From Chloroflexota bacterium (GTDB taxonomy: Bacteria; Chloroflexota; Chloroflexia; Chloroheliales; Chloroheliaceae): a stretch of DNA of 41,280 nucleotides. The translations under genes and the position numbers were made by a program. A model generated the notes under the pieces. The model did no database searches. It was given only the letters and a program-made list of their open reading frames with translations, and was not told the DNA's origin. Shown one piece after another: positions 31,611 through 39,703 of this stretch; positions within the stretch are counted from its first letter, which is position 1, and the number at the start of each line of letters is the position of its first letter. Location of the stretch: positions 1 through 41,280 of the forward strand of contig JAQBPB010000117.1 in assembly GCA_028287745.1 (NCBI GenBank), given 5' to 3'.

Positions 31611-32033
31611 ATGAAAGAGTTTGAGAAAAGCGCCTATGGTTTCGGCAAAGAAGTAAACCTGCCTTTCGCCGAAGCGGTCGAACAGACCAAAGCCGCTCTT
31701 AAAGAACAGGGCTTCGGCGTATTAACCGAGATAGATATGAAGCAGACCATGAAGGAAAAACGGGGTATAGATTTCGTTAACTATGCCATCCTGGGCGCCT
31801 GCAACCCGCCCCTGGCCGAGCAAGCCCTGGCAGCGGAACTTGAGATTGGCCTGCTGCTGCCGTGTAACGTGATTGTTTACGAAAAAGCCGGGCACAGTGT
31901 AGTCAAGGCGATGGACCCTGAAGCAGCCCTGGGAATAGTCAACAACCCGGTGCTGGTGGAAGTAGCCCTGGCCGCCAAAGCCCGGCTTCAAAAAGCCCTT
32001 GAGTCGTTACCTGACCAGGCGCAAACCAGGTAA
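31611..32033 (+). CDS. DUF302 domain protein
   Basis: 140 aa. The DUF302 fold is recognisable: FAEAVEQTKAALKEQGFGVLTEIDMKQTMKEKRGIDFVNYAILGACNPPLAEQALAAELEIGLLLPCNVIVYEKAGHSVVKAMDP. The family often sits with rhodanese, TauE and DsrE genes in sulfide-related operons; its biochemical role is unknown. Two Cys residues (ACNPP and LPCNV) are the conserved ones of the family and could carry sulfur. It is the first gene of the plus operon, 12 bases before the rhodanese gene. A GGAA ribosome binding site (GAAAGGAAC) is just upstream. Confidence 0.88.
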   Translation: MKEFEKSAYGFGKEVNLPFAEAVEQTKAALKEQGFGVLTEIDMKQTMKEKRGIDFVNYAILGACNPPLAEQALAAELEIGLLLPCNVIVYEKAGHSVVKAMDPEAALGIVNNPVLVEVALAAKARLQKALESLPDQAQTR

Positions 32034-32045
32034 GAGGAGATACCA

Positions 32046-32387
32046 ATGTTTAACTTTTTGAATAAGAAACCGGCCGCCTTTAGCAGCGCCCAGCCGCAAG
32101 AGGTCAGCCAGAAATTGAAGAACGAAAAACCGCTTGTCCTGGACGTGCGAGAACCGGGCGAATATGCCCAGGGCCACATCAAAGGTAGCAAACTTATTCC
32201 GTTGGGACAACTGCCCGCGCGACTGGCCGAACTGGGAGACAAAGAGCGGGAGATTGTTACGGTCTGCCGCAGCGGTGCCCGCAGCAGTCAGGCCGCGACC
32301 CTGCTGGCCGCCCGGGGCTATAACGTTACGAACCTGGCCGGCGGAATGATGGGCTGGCAGAGCGCCGGTTTGCCAGTGCAAAAGTAA
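32046..32387 (+). CDS. Single-domain rhodanese sulfurtransferase
   Basis: 113 aa. Single rhodanese domain: PLVLDVREPGEYAQGHIKGSKLIPLGQLPARLAEL with the catalytic loop VTVCRSGARSSQAA and the closing GGMMGWQSAGLPV. The active-site Cys is followed by the RSGARS phosphate-like loop of PspE/GlpE-type enzymes. No signal peptide, so cytoplasmic. It would take sulfane sulfur from thiosulfate or persulfide donors. AGGAG lies 7 bases before the ATG. Co-transcribed with DUF302 and the TauE exporter. Confidence 0.93.
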   Translation: MFNFLNKKPAAFSSAQPQEVSQKLKNEKPLVLDVREPGEYAQGHIKGSKLIPLGQLPARLAELGDKEREIVTVCRSGARSSQAATLLAARGYNVTNLAGGMMGWQSAGLPVQK

Positions 32388-32391
32388 GCAA

Positions 32392-32455
32392 TGCCGCCCT
32401 TTGTAACCCTCGCGGCAATAAAGGGCAAGCATTATCACATTACACCCGGTGTAAT
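32392..32455 (+). other. Overlapping hairpins and palindrome before the TauE gene
   Basis: TGCCGC (32392-32397) can pair with GCGGCA (32412-32417), and GCCCTTT (32396-32402) with AAAGGGC (32420-32426). The two stems overlap and so exclude each other or form a pseudoknot. A palindrome ATTACAC-CCG-GTGTAAT follows at 32439-32455. Confidence 0.5.
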
Positions 32456-32475
32456 CTGAGAAAGATAATCAGATT

Positions 32476-33243
32476 GTGGATACGTTAATTATTGCGCTGG
32501 TGGTCGGAGCGATTACCGGCCTGCTACTCGGACTGGTGGGCGGGGGCGGTTCAATCCTGACTGTACCTGCCCTTATCTACCTGTTAGGACTGGGAGTAGG
32601 CCCGGCAACCACTATTTCACTGGCGGTAATTGGCCTGACTGCCGCCTTTGGAACCCTTCAAAAATACCGCGACCAGCGCGACACTATCCGGCTGGATTAT
32701 GCCCTGGCCCTGGCCCTGTTGGGCCTGGCCGGAGCGCAAGCGGGCAACTGGCTCAACCGGGCCCTGCCTGAGAAGGTGACGCTTGGGGGCTTCGGGCTTT
32801 TAATGCTTGTGGTGGCTGGACTGATGTTACTGCCGCCAAAACTAAATCCGCTTCCCGGGGAAGAATTGCCGGGCCTGCGGAAACGCTGGCTGTGCGTAGG
32901 AGTCATCGGGTTGGGGTTGGGCTTTATGACTGGCCTCTTTGGGGTAGGCGGCGGTTTCTTGATTGTTCCGGCGCTGGTTTTGCGGCTAAACTTCCCGGTG
33001 CGCTACGCGGCGGCCACTTCACTGGTGGTTATTACCCTGAATTCACTCTCGGCGCTGCTCGGGCGCTGGCCCATGGCGGGGTTTGATATTGACCTGGCCT
33101 TAACCCTGGTGGTAGCCGGAATAGTGGGCACCTGGGGCGGGAGCAAGCTTGCCCGCCGCATTCCCGACAAAACCATGCGCAAGCTATTTGCCTGGCTGGT
33201 TATCGTCCTGGGCCTTTACATGGGCTGGCAGGCTTTAAGTTAG
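32476..33243 (+). CDS. TauE/SafE family sulfite/sulfonate-type exporter
   Basis: 255 aa membrane protein with seven or eight helices. The repeated TauE motif appears twice: ALVVGAITGLLLGLVGGGGSILTVPALIYLLGLG and GVIGLGLGFMTGLFGVGGGFLIVPALVLRLNFP. TauE/SafE proteins export sulfite, sulfoacetate or related anions. Sulfite is the product expected from the persulfide dioxygenase encoded across the promoter region, so export of sulfite is a reasonable inference. The start is GTG 32476-32478 with a weak ribosome binding site. Confidence 0.9.
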   Translation: MDTLIIALVVGAITGLLLGLVGGGGSILTVPALIYLLGLGVGPATTISLAVIGLTAAFGTLQKYRDQRDTIRLDYALALALLGLAGAQAGNWLNRALPEKVTLGGFGLLMLVVAGLMLLPPKLNPLPGEELPGLRKRWLCVGVIGLGLGFMTGLFGVGGGFLIVPALVLRLNFPVRYAAATSLVVITLNSLSALLGRWPMAGFDIDLALTLVVAGIVGTWGGSKLARRIPDKTMRKLFAWLVIVLGLYMGWQALS

Positions 33244-33447
33244 ATTACTTTACTGGTAGTGTAGCAAAAACGGGCAAGGTATCGCCTTAACGGTAGCCCA
33301 CCGGGCGCGGGTACCCCCTGGGTGCCTGCGGCTGCGGCTCAGGGTGACAATGCCAGGTGGAGGCCTTTCCTGGCAGTCGAGTAATTTGCCAACACCTGGT
33401 TTACGCAGCATTCACAATGACCTGATATGATAAGGAGAATCTGCCAG

Positions 33448-33472
33448 GCCCCTTACCGGGGGCTTTTTTTTT
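33448..33472 (+). terminator. Intrinsic terminator downstream of the TauE operon
   Basis: GCCCC (33448-33452), loop TTACCG, GGGGC (33459-33463), then nine T residues. It lies 205 bases after the TauE stop. The rest of the gap 33244-33600 shows a 7-bp inverted repeat TGCCAGG/CCTGGCA (33351-33375) but no gene. Confidence 0.75.
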
Positions 33473-33600
33473 GCGAAACTACCATTTTAATCCTTCAGGA
33501 AAGCTTTCCTTTCATTTGCAGTCTACTTCCATACCCCCAATGAATAAAAATTCACCCCTAATAATATAAAAACATTAATCTTTTCTTCTTCTCGAAGTTA

Positions 33601-33629
33601 TTGACAATACAAAAAAAGCTTTGTAAAAT
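33601..33629 (+). promoter_or_regulatory. Near-consensus sigma-70 promoter of the second ABC operon
   Basis: TTGACA (33601-33606), 17-base spacer, TAAAAT (33624-33629). The -35 is perfect and the -10 matches 5 of 6. Transcription would start near 33636, about 110 bases before the binding-protein start codon. Confidence 0.8.
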
Positions 33630-33746
33630 AGACACAACCACGCTAAAATTTCCCTATTGAATATTTATTCAACACAACGGATGTGTTTTGAATAGATATT
33701 AGCCCTACAAAAGCAAATGATTACGCTTAACAAGGAGGTAGCGATC

Positions 33747-35768
33747 ATGCCAAAAACCTTCCGGCTTACCCGGTTACTTGTTTTGGTTCTAACTGTAATG
33801 AGCTTGTTGCTCAGCGCCTGTGGAGACCAGTCGACTCCCTCAACCCAGGGAATAGGACAGGGCGCAGCCACCGCGCAACCAGGCCAAACCACCGCCGCAC
33901 AGGCAGCCCAAACTGCCGCCACCAGCACAGGACAGGGAACAATGACTGATGTTGGCACCCCCCGCAGCGAAACACTTATCGTACAAACTTTTGACGGTAA
34001 GGCCGCAAACCCTGACCAACAAAACCCATTAAACGCCTATGCTATCTGGCGCGGTTTCCGGGAACTGGGCTGGAGTTTCCTCTGGGAAGATGATACCGCT
34101 ACCGGTAAATCTTACCCTGAGCTTGCCGCTGGCTTGCCTGAAGTGCTGAACCCCCAGAACACTCAGTTCAAAGTGAAATTAAGACCCGGTGTTTACTGGA
34201 GCGATGGTGTTGAATTCACCGCCGATGACGTAATTTACACCCTGGATATTGCTTTCCAGAACAAGACCAAATTCACCCGCGTTGCCGCTTATACCAGTTA
34301 TATTAAGTCCTACAAGAAGATTGATAACTACACTGTTGAGTTTGAAACCATCAATCCTTCGTATGACTTCGCCACTGCTATGGGTGTTTACACCTGGGGC
34401 GCTGCCTTCATTCCGGTACCCAAGCACGTTTTCGAAAAACAGGCTGACGTTACCACCTTCAAAAACACTAACCCGGTTACCCTCGGCCCTTACACTGTGA
34501 AATCGTTCGACCCGAACGGCTTCTGGCAGCTGTGGGAGTTGCGGTCTGACTGGCAGCGGTCAGGTTGGGGCAACCTGGGCCAGCCCAAAGCCAAATACGT
34601 CCTGTACAAAGACTTTGGCTCTGAAGAAACCCGGACCCTGGCTTTTAGCAAGAACCAGTACGACATTGATACCTTTATGAGCCCGGACAGCATCCAGGCC
34701 GCGCAGGCCAAGAACCCGGCGATTACCACTTTCTCGCCGACCTTGCCTTACCACGACATGAACGATGCCTGCTCTTACGGTGTTTACCTCAACCAGCAAA
34801 AAGCTCCGCTGGACAAACCGGAAGTCCGCTGGGCCCTGGCGCTGACCCTGAACCTGCAGCAGGTTGGCATCACCTCGGTAAACGGCCAGTTCAAGTCTTC
34901 GGCGGTGCCGATTGCTGACACGCCGATTACCCGTTCAATCTATGTTGACCCGGTTACCACCTGGCTCAAGGACTTCAAACTGGCCGATGGTTACCAGCCT
35001 TTCAACGCAAACTTCGGGACCGAACTTGCCGCCAAGCTTAAAGAGCAGGGCGTGGCCGACGCGGCGTTACCCAAGGGCGATGCCATTTCCCAGAGTTTCG
35101 GCACCGGCTGGTGGAAAAACGACCCGGCCCAGGCTGAGAAATTGTTGAACTCGGTCGGCATCAAAAAGGGCAGCGACGGTTTCTACGCTACCCCGGATGG
35201 TAAGACCTGGGACCTGGAATTCGTTATCCCTGGCGACTGGAACAAAGTTATGCAGCGCATTGGCTTCTCCATCGCCGATAGCTGGAAGAAGGCCGGTTTC
35301 AAAGTTAACGCCCGTCAGGTCGATAACGGCGAATTCACCACCGTCCAGAACACCAATAACAAGTTCACGACCATGATGAACTGGTCCGGCAGTTGCGTCT
35401 ACAACTCCAACTTCCTGAACTCCTGGCGGACCATGAACCCGTCCAACGTGAAGGATGTAAATTCTTCGGAAGCCCTCACCGGAAACTTCTTCCGCGTGAC
35501 CAACACCAAGATTTTCGACCTGATCAAAGCCAGCACCAGCATGGAAACGACTTCCCAGCCTTTCATCACGAACGGCCAGGAAATCATGAAGGAACTGATC
35601 AAGGATATGAGTGTTATCAACATCATGAATATCCCGACTACCATTCCGACTAACAGTTTCTATTGGAAGAACTACTCGAAACAGGATAATTTCTACGCCG
35701 CACCTTATTCCTGGTGGAGTTCCTTCAAGAAGACGCTGGTCAACATCCAGCCGACCGGGCAGAAGTAA
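33747..35768 (+). CDS. ABC transporter solute-binding protein, family 5 (second system)
   Basis: 673 aa lipoprotein: LTVMSLLLSACGDQ gives the lipobox Cys near residue 28, followed by a Gln/Ala/Thr-rich linker to about 68. The family-5 fold then shows NAYAIWRGFRELGWSFLWEDD, FKVKLRPGVYWSDGVEFTADDVIYTLDIAF and NPVTLGPYTVKSF. It is larger than the usual 500-600 aa. Start at ATG 33747 with AAGGAGG 8 bases upstream; an earlier in-frame ATG at 33717 lacks a site. Presence of a DUF5060 glycoside hydrolase after the operon hints at an oligosaccharide ligand, as in some thermophile family-5 systems. That is inference. Confidence 0.93.
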   Translation: MPKTFRLTRLLVLVLTVMSLLLSACGDQSTPSTQGIGQGAATAQPGQTTAAQAAQTAATSTGQGTMTDVGTPRSETLIVQTFDGKAANPDQQNPLNAYAIWRGFRELGWSFLWEDDTATGKSYPELAAGLPEVLNPQNTQFKVKLRPGVYWSDGVEFTADDVIYTLDIAFQNKTKFTRVAAYTSYIKSYKKIDNYTVEFETINPSYDFATAMGVYTWGAAFIPVPKHVFEKQADVTTFKNTNPVTLGPYTVKSFDPNGFWQLWELRSDWQRSGWGNLGQPKAKYVLYKDFGSEETRTLAFSKNQYDIDTFMSPDSIQAAQAKNPAITTFSPTLPYHDMNDACSYGVYLNQQKAPLDKPEVRWALALTLNLQQVGITSVNGQFKSSAVPIADTPITRSIYVDPVTTWLKDFKLADGYQPFNANFGTELAAKLKEQGVADAALPKGDAISQSFGTGWWKNDPAQAEKLLNSVGIKKGSDGFYATPDGKTWDLEFVIPGDWNKVMQRIGFSIADSWKKAGFKVNARQVDNGEFTTVQNTNNKFTTMMNWSGSCVYNSNFLNSWRTMNPSNVKDVNSSEALTGNFFRVTNTKIFDLIKASTSMETTSQPFITNGQEIMKELIKDMSVINIMNIPTTIPTNSFYWKNYSKQDNFYAAPYSWWSSFKKTLVNIQPTGQK

Positions 35769-35781
35769 GGTTTTGTCCACG

Positions 35782-35807
35782 GTAGGGCGGCTGAGTAGCC
35801 GCCCTAC
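35782..35807 (+). other. Stem-loop between second binding-protein and permease genes
   Basis: GTAGGGCGGCT (35782-35792), loop GAGT, AGCCGCCCTAC (35797-35807): perfect 11 bp, no T-run. It occupies the same position as the hairpin at 26022-26052 in the first importer. Confidence 0.75.
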
Positions 35808-35837
35808 TGCTTGATTATTAGTGTGCAAAGGTGCTTA

Positions 35838-36839
35838 ATGAGTATTCTTCAATACTTTGCAAAACGGATTGGACTATATCTGGTAGTCTTGTTCATTGGA
35901 ATAACAGTAACGTTTTTCCTTCCCAGGTTAATGCCGACCAACCCGATTGACGGCTATATCGGCCAACTCCAGAGCCGGGCAGGCCAGACCCTTACCCAGG
36001 AAGCTACCGCCGAACTGCGGTCTTCGCTTGAAGAACTTTACGGCCTTAAAGGCGACATCCTGACCCAATATTTTAATTACCTGAAGCGGGTATTTTTACA
36101 ATTCGATTTCGGCCCATCTTTTAATAGCTACCCCCAGCCGGTTTCGACAATGATCTTTGGCGCGCTTCCCTGGACCCTCGGCTTGTTGCTTACGACCACC
36201 CTTTTATCCTGGCTGCTGGGAAACTTGATCGGGTTAGTGGCAGGTTACTTCCATAATAAGCGTTCTGCGACGGTCCTGGAGGTAATCGGTATCCTGCTTT
36301 ACCCTATTCCCTACTACATTCTGGCCCTGACGGTTATCCTGGTTTTAGCCTATTTCATCCCGATTTTCCCTCTCGCACCGACCTTTCCGAACTCCGGCTT
36401 TTCGTTTGAGCAGGTAGGCGGCATCCTTTACAACTCGGCGCTACCGGCTATTACGCTGGTGCTGGCGGGCTTCGGCTGGAACATTTTAAGTATGAAATCG
36501 CTGGCTTACACTACCAAAGAGGAACCCTACGTTATTTACGCCCGGTTAAAGGGTACTTCGAACTGGACCCGGATGACCCGCTACGTTTTTCGCAATGCCA
36601 TGCTGCCGCAGGTTACAGCCCTGGTGCTGTCGCTCGGTACGGTTTTTAACGGCGCTTTATTAACCGAAATACTTTTCTCGTACCCCGGTATCGGACTGTT
36701 GATGCGGACTGCCGCCAGCAGCGGTGACTACAATCTGCTTTATGGCGCGATTACAATGTCGATTATCGCAGTGGCTACGGCAGGACTTGTTATTGACCTG
36801 ATCTACCCACTTTTTGACCCACGTATTCGCTACAGGTAA
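35838..36839 (+). CDS. ABC transporter permease, DppB/OppB family
   Basis: 333 aa. Starts SILQYFAKRIGLYLVVLFIGITVTFFLPRLMPTNPI, the OppB N-terminal helix with the conserved R-P-x-NP-type motif. A periplasmic segment follows, then five further helices. The EAA loop MKSLAYTTKEEPYVIYARLKGTSNWTRMTRYVFRNAMLPQVTALVL contacts the ATPase. The C-terminal LVIDLIYPLFDPRIRYR is typical. Start at ATG 35838 with AAGG upstream rather than 27 bases earlier. The next permease gene begins 4 bases after the stop codon. Confidence 0.94.
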   Translation: MSILQYFAKRIGLYLVVLFIGITVTFFLPRLMPTNPIDGYIGQLQSRAGQTLTQEATAELRSSLEELYGLKGDILTQYFNYLKRVFLQFDFGPSFNSYPQPVSTMIFGALPWTLGLLLTTTLLSWLLGNLIGLVAGYFHNKRSATVLEVIGILLYPIPYYILALTVILVLAYFIPIFPLAPTFPNSGFSFEQVGGILYNSALPAITLVLAGFGWNILSMKSLAYTTKEEPYVIYARLKGTSNWTRMTRYVFRNAMLPQVTALVLSLGTVFNGALLTEILFSYPGIGLLMRTAASSGDYNLLYGAITMSIIAVATAGLVIDLIYPLFDPRIRYR

Positions 36840-36843
36840 AAAT

Positions 36844-37755
36844 ATGAGGATTATGAAGTTAAATTTAAAACCGGGCCGCGACCTCAGTACCGGCCCCACC
36901 CCCAGGGTGGTAGCGCCGAAGAGTACAAGAAGCAAAATAAACTTTCGCCTGAAGCTGGGAATAATAATTCTGGCGATTTTCGTCCTCGGGAGTTTCATCC
37001 TGCCGTTCTTTTGCCCGAAGGACCCGTCTGAGCAGGCTTCTTACCTTAAAAACTTACCGATTACCGACAAACACTGGCTTGGCACCAACTCCCTGGGGCA
37101 GGATACTTTCTGGTTTCTAATCTTTGCCATTCGCAACTCTCTGCAACTGGGTATTTTGGTGAGTGTGGGCGTTACGATTATCGCGACCCTCTTAGGTTTG
37201 AGCGCCGGGTTCATCGGCGGCTGGTACGAGCGGGTAGTAATGCTGGTGGTTGACTCCTTCATTACAATTCCCCTTTTGCCCATCCTGATTATCCTGGGTG
37301 CGGTAGTGCGGGGCAATACGACCTTTTTCTCGGTAGGGTTAATTATTGTGATATTCGGCTGGGCCTGGAGCGCCCGGACTATCCGTTCAATGGCGCTCAC
37401 CCTGCGCGAGCGCGAGTTCGTTAATATGGCGCGCTTCTCGGGGGCCAGCACCTTTAATGTAATACTTAAAGAGATTTTCCCCTACGTTTCTTCTTATATA
37501 GTGGTAGGTTTTATCAACACTATCTTATTCGCTATCAATACCGAAGCGACCCTGGCCGTTATCGGCCTTTCCAAAGTTGAAACACCGACCCTGGGTTCGA
37601 TCATCTTCTGGGCCTTGAACTACAACGCGCTCTTTACCGGCCAGCTCCTCTGGTTGATCGCGCCGATTGTTTCCTCCGTTCTGCTGTTCCTGGGCTTGTT
37701 CCTGGCCTCTACCGGCTTCAACGAGCGCTTTGCAACCATTCGAGGTGTAGCATGA
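36844..37755 (+). CDS. ABC transporter permease, DppC/OppC family
   Basis: 303 aa. Cytoplasmic basic N-terminus, then the OppC_N helix LGIIILAIFVLGSFILPFF with DKHWLGTNSLGQDTFWFLIFAIRNSLQLG. Five further helices; EAA loop MALTLREREFVNMARFSGASTFNVILKEIFPYVSSYIVVG. Start at ATG 36844 (AGG 7 bases upstream), not the ORF-opening ATG inside the previous gene. The stop TGA overlaps the next ATG by 4 bases (ATGA), which couples it to the ATPase gene. Confidence 0.94.
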   Translation: MRIMKLNLKPGRDLSTGPTPRVVAPKSTRSKINFRLKLGIIILAIFVLGSFILPFFCPKDPSEQASYLKNLPITDKHWLGTNSLGQDTFWFLIFAIRNSLQLGILVSVGVTIIATLLGLSAGFIGGWYERVVMLVVDSFITIPLLPILIILGAVVRGNTTFFSVGLIIVIFGWAWSARTIRSMALTLREREFVNMARFSGASTFNVILKEIFPYVSSYIVVGFINTILFAINTEATLAVIGLSKVETPTLGSIIFWALNYNALFTGQLLWLIAPIVSSVLLFLGLFLASTGFNERFATIRGVA

Positions 37756-38723
37756 TCCGACTGAATAATGTTGTAGCAAGTTATAAGACGGAGCGCGGCA
37801 CGGTAAACGCCGTAGACGGGGTGAACCTGGAAATTCCCGATGGTTGTATCCTGGGCATTGCCGGGGAGTCCGGCTGCGGTAAATCTACCCTTATGAAGGT
37901 TATTTACGGCGACATCGGCTTCCCGCTCTCGCTGGCGTCCGGTTCGGTAGATTACGGCTTCACGGACGACCAGGGCAACAAGGTCACCAGCAAGAATATC
38001 CAGAAGCAGTGGTTCAAGCGTATTTCCTACGTACCGCAAAGCTCGATGAGTTCGCTAAACCCGGTCATTCGCATCCGCAAGCAGTTTTTGGACTTCGAAA
38101 GCTCTTCCAAGACCAAAGCGCAGACCCTGCAAGAAGTCAAGAGCTACGTTAAGAAACTGGGCCTGCCGGAAGAGTCGATTGAGTCGTTTCCGCACCAGCT
38201 TTCGGGCGGTATGCGGCAGCGCATCATGATTGCGATGGCAACCTTCTTCCAGCCGGAAATCATCCTGGCGGACGAACCGACCACCGCGCTGGATGTGGTT
38301 GTGCAGAAGAGCATCTTGCTGCTGTTGATGGAGTTGCAGGAACAGATGGGCAACACCATCATCCTGGTTTCGCACGATATGGGCGTGCATTACCAGGCCA
38401 CCCACAAAATGCTGATTATGTACGCCGCCAAAGCGGTGGAGTACGCCGACTCGCCGGACCTGTTCACCCGGCCCTTACACCCTTACACGCGCATGCTTAT
38501 CAATTCGCTGCCGACCATTGGCGACGACCGGGCCAGGGAAGGTATTCCCGGCCGCCCGCCCAGCCTGTGGAACAAACTGGAAGGCTGCCGGTTTGCCGAC
38601 CGCTGCCCGCTGGCAACCGAACGCTGCCGGACCGAAGAACCGGCCTTTATTGAGCACCGGCCCGGACATTTCGCGGCCTGCCACTATGCCGATAGCCAGG
38701 CAAATTTGAGTGAGGTGGTGTAA
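37752..38723 (+). CDS. ABC transporter ATP-binding protein, OppD/DppD family
   Basis: 323 aa. Walker A GESGCGKST, Q-loop SYVPQSSMSSLNPV, signature LSGGMRQR, Walker B IILADEPTTALDV, H-loop VSHDMG. The C-terminal oligo_HPY region has PGRPPSLWNKLEGCRFADRCPLATERCRTEEP, whose Cys cluster is characteristic of OppD-type subunits. It energises the permease pair encoded immediately upstream and forms a dimer with the following OppF-type protein. The 4-base ATGA overlap with the permease supports one operon. Confidence 0.96.
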   Translation: MIRLNNVVASYKTERGTVNAVDGVNLEIPDGCILGIAGESGCGKSTLMKVIYGDIGFPLSLASGSVDYGFTDDQGNKVTSKNIQKQWFKRISYVPQSSMSSLNPVIRIRKQFLDFESSSKTKAQTLQEVKSYVKKLGLPEESIESFPHQLSGGMRQRIMIAMATFFQPEIILADEPTTALDVVVQKSILLLLMELQEQMGNTIILVSHDMGVHYQATHKMLIMYAAKAVEYADSPDLFTRPLHPYTRMLINSLPTIGDDRAREGIPGRPPSLWNKLEGCRFADRCPLATERCRTEEPAFIEHRPGHFAACHYADSQANLSEVV

Positions 38724-38726
38724 CCG

Positions 38727-39566
38727 ATGGCGACAATATTAAAGACCGAGAATTTAAATAAGGTTTACCGGCTGGGCAGCTTAACCCGGAGCAAACACAT
38801 TCAAGCCCTCAACAATGTGAACCTGAACATTGAGAGCGATGTGCCGGTAATTATCAGCGTGGTAGGTGAATCCGGCAGCGGTAAGACTACCCTCGCCAAG
38901 ACCCTGTTGCGCCTGGTCGAACCTTCGTCGGGTAAGGTTACCGTCTATGACCAGCTGGTAGCCGGAAAAGGCGTCCACCCACCCAAGACCCAGTTTCTGG
39001 CAACGGTCCAGCCAATTTTCCAGAACCCTTTTGAAGCGTTCAGCCGCTACCGGACGGTAGACTCTTACCTGTACGAAACCGCGACCAGGGTGGCCGGGTT
39101 GAGCAAAACGGACGCCATCGCATCCATGGAAAATGCCCTGACTTCGGTCGGACTTGAGTATAAGGATGTCCAGGGCAAGTACTCCAACCAGTTCTCCGGC
39201 GGCGAGCTACAGCGGGTATCTATCGCCCGCGCCCTGATACCCCATCCCAGCCTGATTGTGGCGGACGAGCCGGTCAGTATGATTGATGCTTCGCGGCGCA
39301 TGATCATCATCAACCTGTTCTTGAAGTTGAAGGAAGACTTTAAAAGAAGCTTTCTCTACATCACGCACGACCTGGCCACCGCTTATTACATCAGCGACTA
39401 TATCGCGGTGATGAATAAAGGCGTGGTGGTGGAATTCGGCAATGCAAAAGAGGTTATGTCGAACCCGCAGCATTCCTATACCCGCCTCTTGCTGGACTCG
39501 ATTCCGACCACCAAACAGAAATGGGCGCGCACCAAACCGATTATCACTGCGAACCTTACCGCCTAA
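38727..39566 (+). CDS. ABC transporter ATP-binding protein, OppF/DppF family
   Basis: 279 aa. Walker A VVGESGSGKTTLAKTLL, Q-loop VQPIFQNPFEAFSRYRTV, signature FSGGELQRVSIARAL, Walker B LIVADEPVSMIDAS, H-loop YITHDLATAYYI. Shorter than OppD-type and with a reduced C-terminal extension (SIPTTKQKWARTKP) lacking the Cys cluster. It starts 3 bases after the OppD stop. The last codons form a hairpin with the stop codon in its loop. It could also serve the ATPase-less importer at 24080-27976. Confidence 0.95.
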   Translation: MATILKTENLNKVYRLGSLTRSKHIQALNNVNLNIESDVPVIISVVGESGSGKTTLAKTLLRLVEPSSGKVTVYDQLVAGKGVHPPKTQFLATVQPIFQNPFEAFSRYRTVDSYLYETATRVAGLSKTDAIASMENALTSVGLEYKDVQGKYSNQFSGGELQRVSIARALIPHPSLIVADEPVSMIDASRRMIIINLFLKLKEDFKRSFLYITHDLATAYYISDYIAVMNKGVVVEFGNAKEVMSNPQHSYTRLLLDSIPTTKQKWARTKPIITANLTA

Positions 39567-39630
39567 ACGCGGTAAGGGACAAATCAGGTGGGTTATCCCG
39601 GCTTCGCCCTGGTGCCATCAGGGGCGAGGC
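39554..39630 (+). other. Two stem-loops after the oppF-type gene
   Basis: CCTTACCGC (39554-39562), 6-base loop with the stop codon, GCGGTAAGG (39569-39577): perfect 9 bp. A second, imperfect stem is GCTTCGCCCTG (39601-39611) with CAGGGGCGAGGC (39619-39630). No clean T-run follows either. They may reduce rather than block transcription into the hydrolase gene. Confidence 0.55.
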
Positions 39631-39703
39631 ATTTATAAGATTGTAATTTTTACCGGCGGCTAAAAACCCCGGCCCGAATAAAACGACAGCGCAGGAGAAA
39701 GTA

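Noticed and set aside
35067..35828. 253-aa minus-strand frame
   Set aside because: It is antisense to the conserved binding-protein gene and results from its codon bias; no domain is recognisable.
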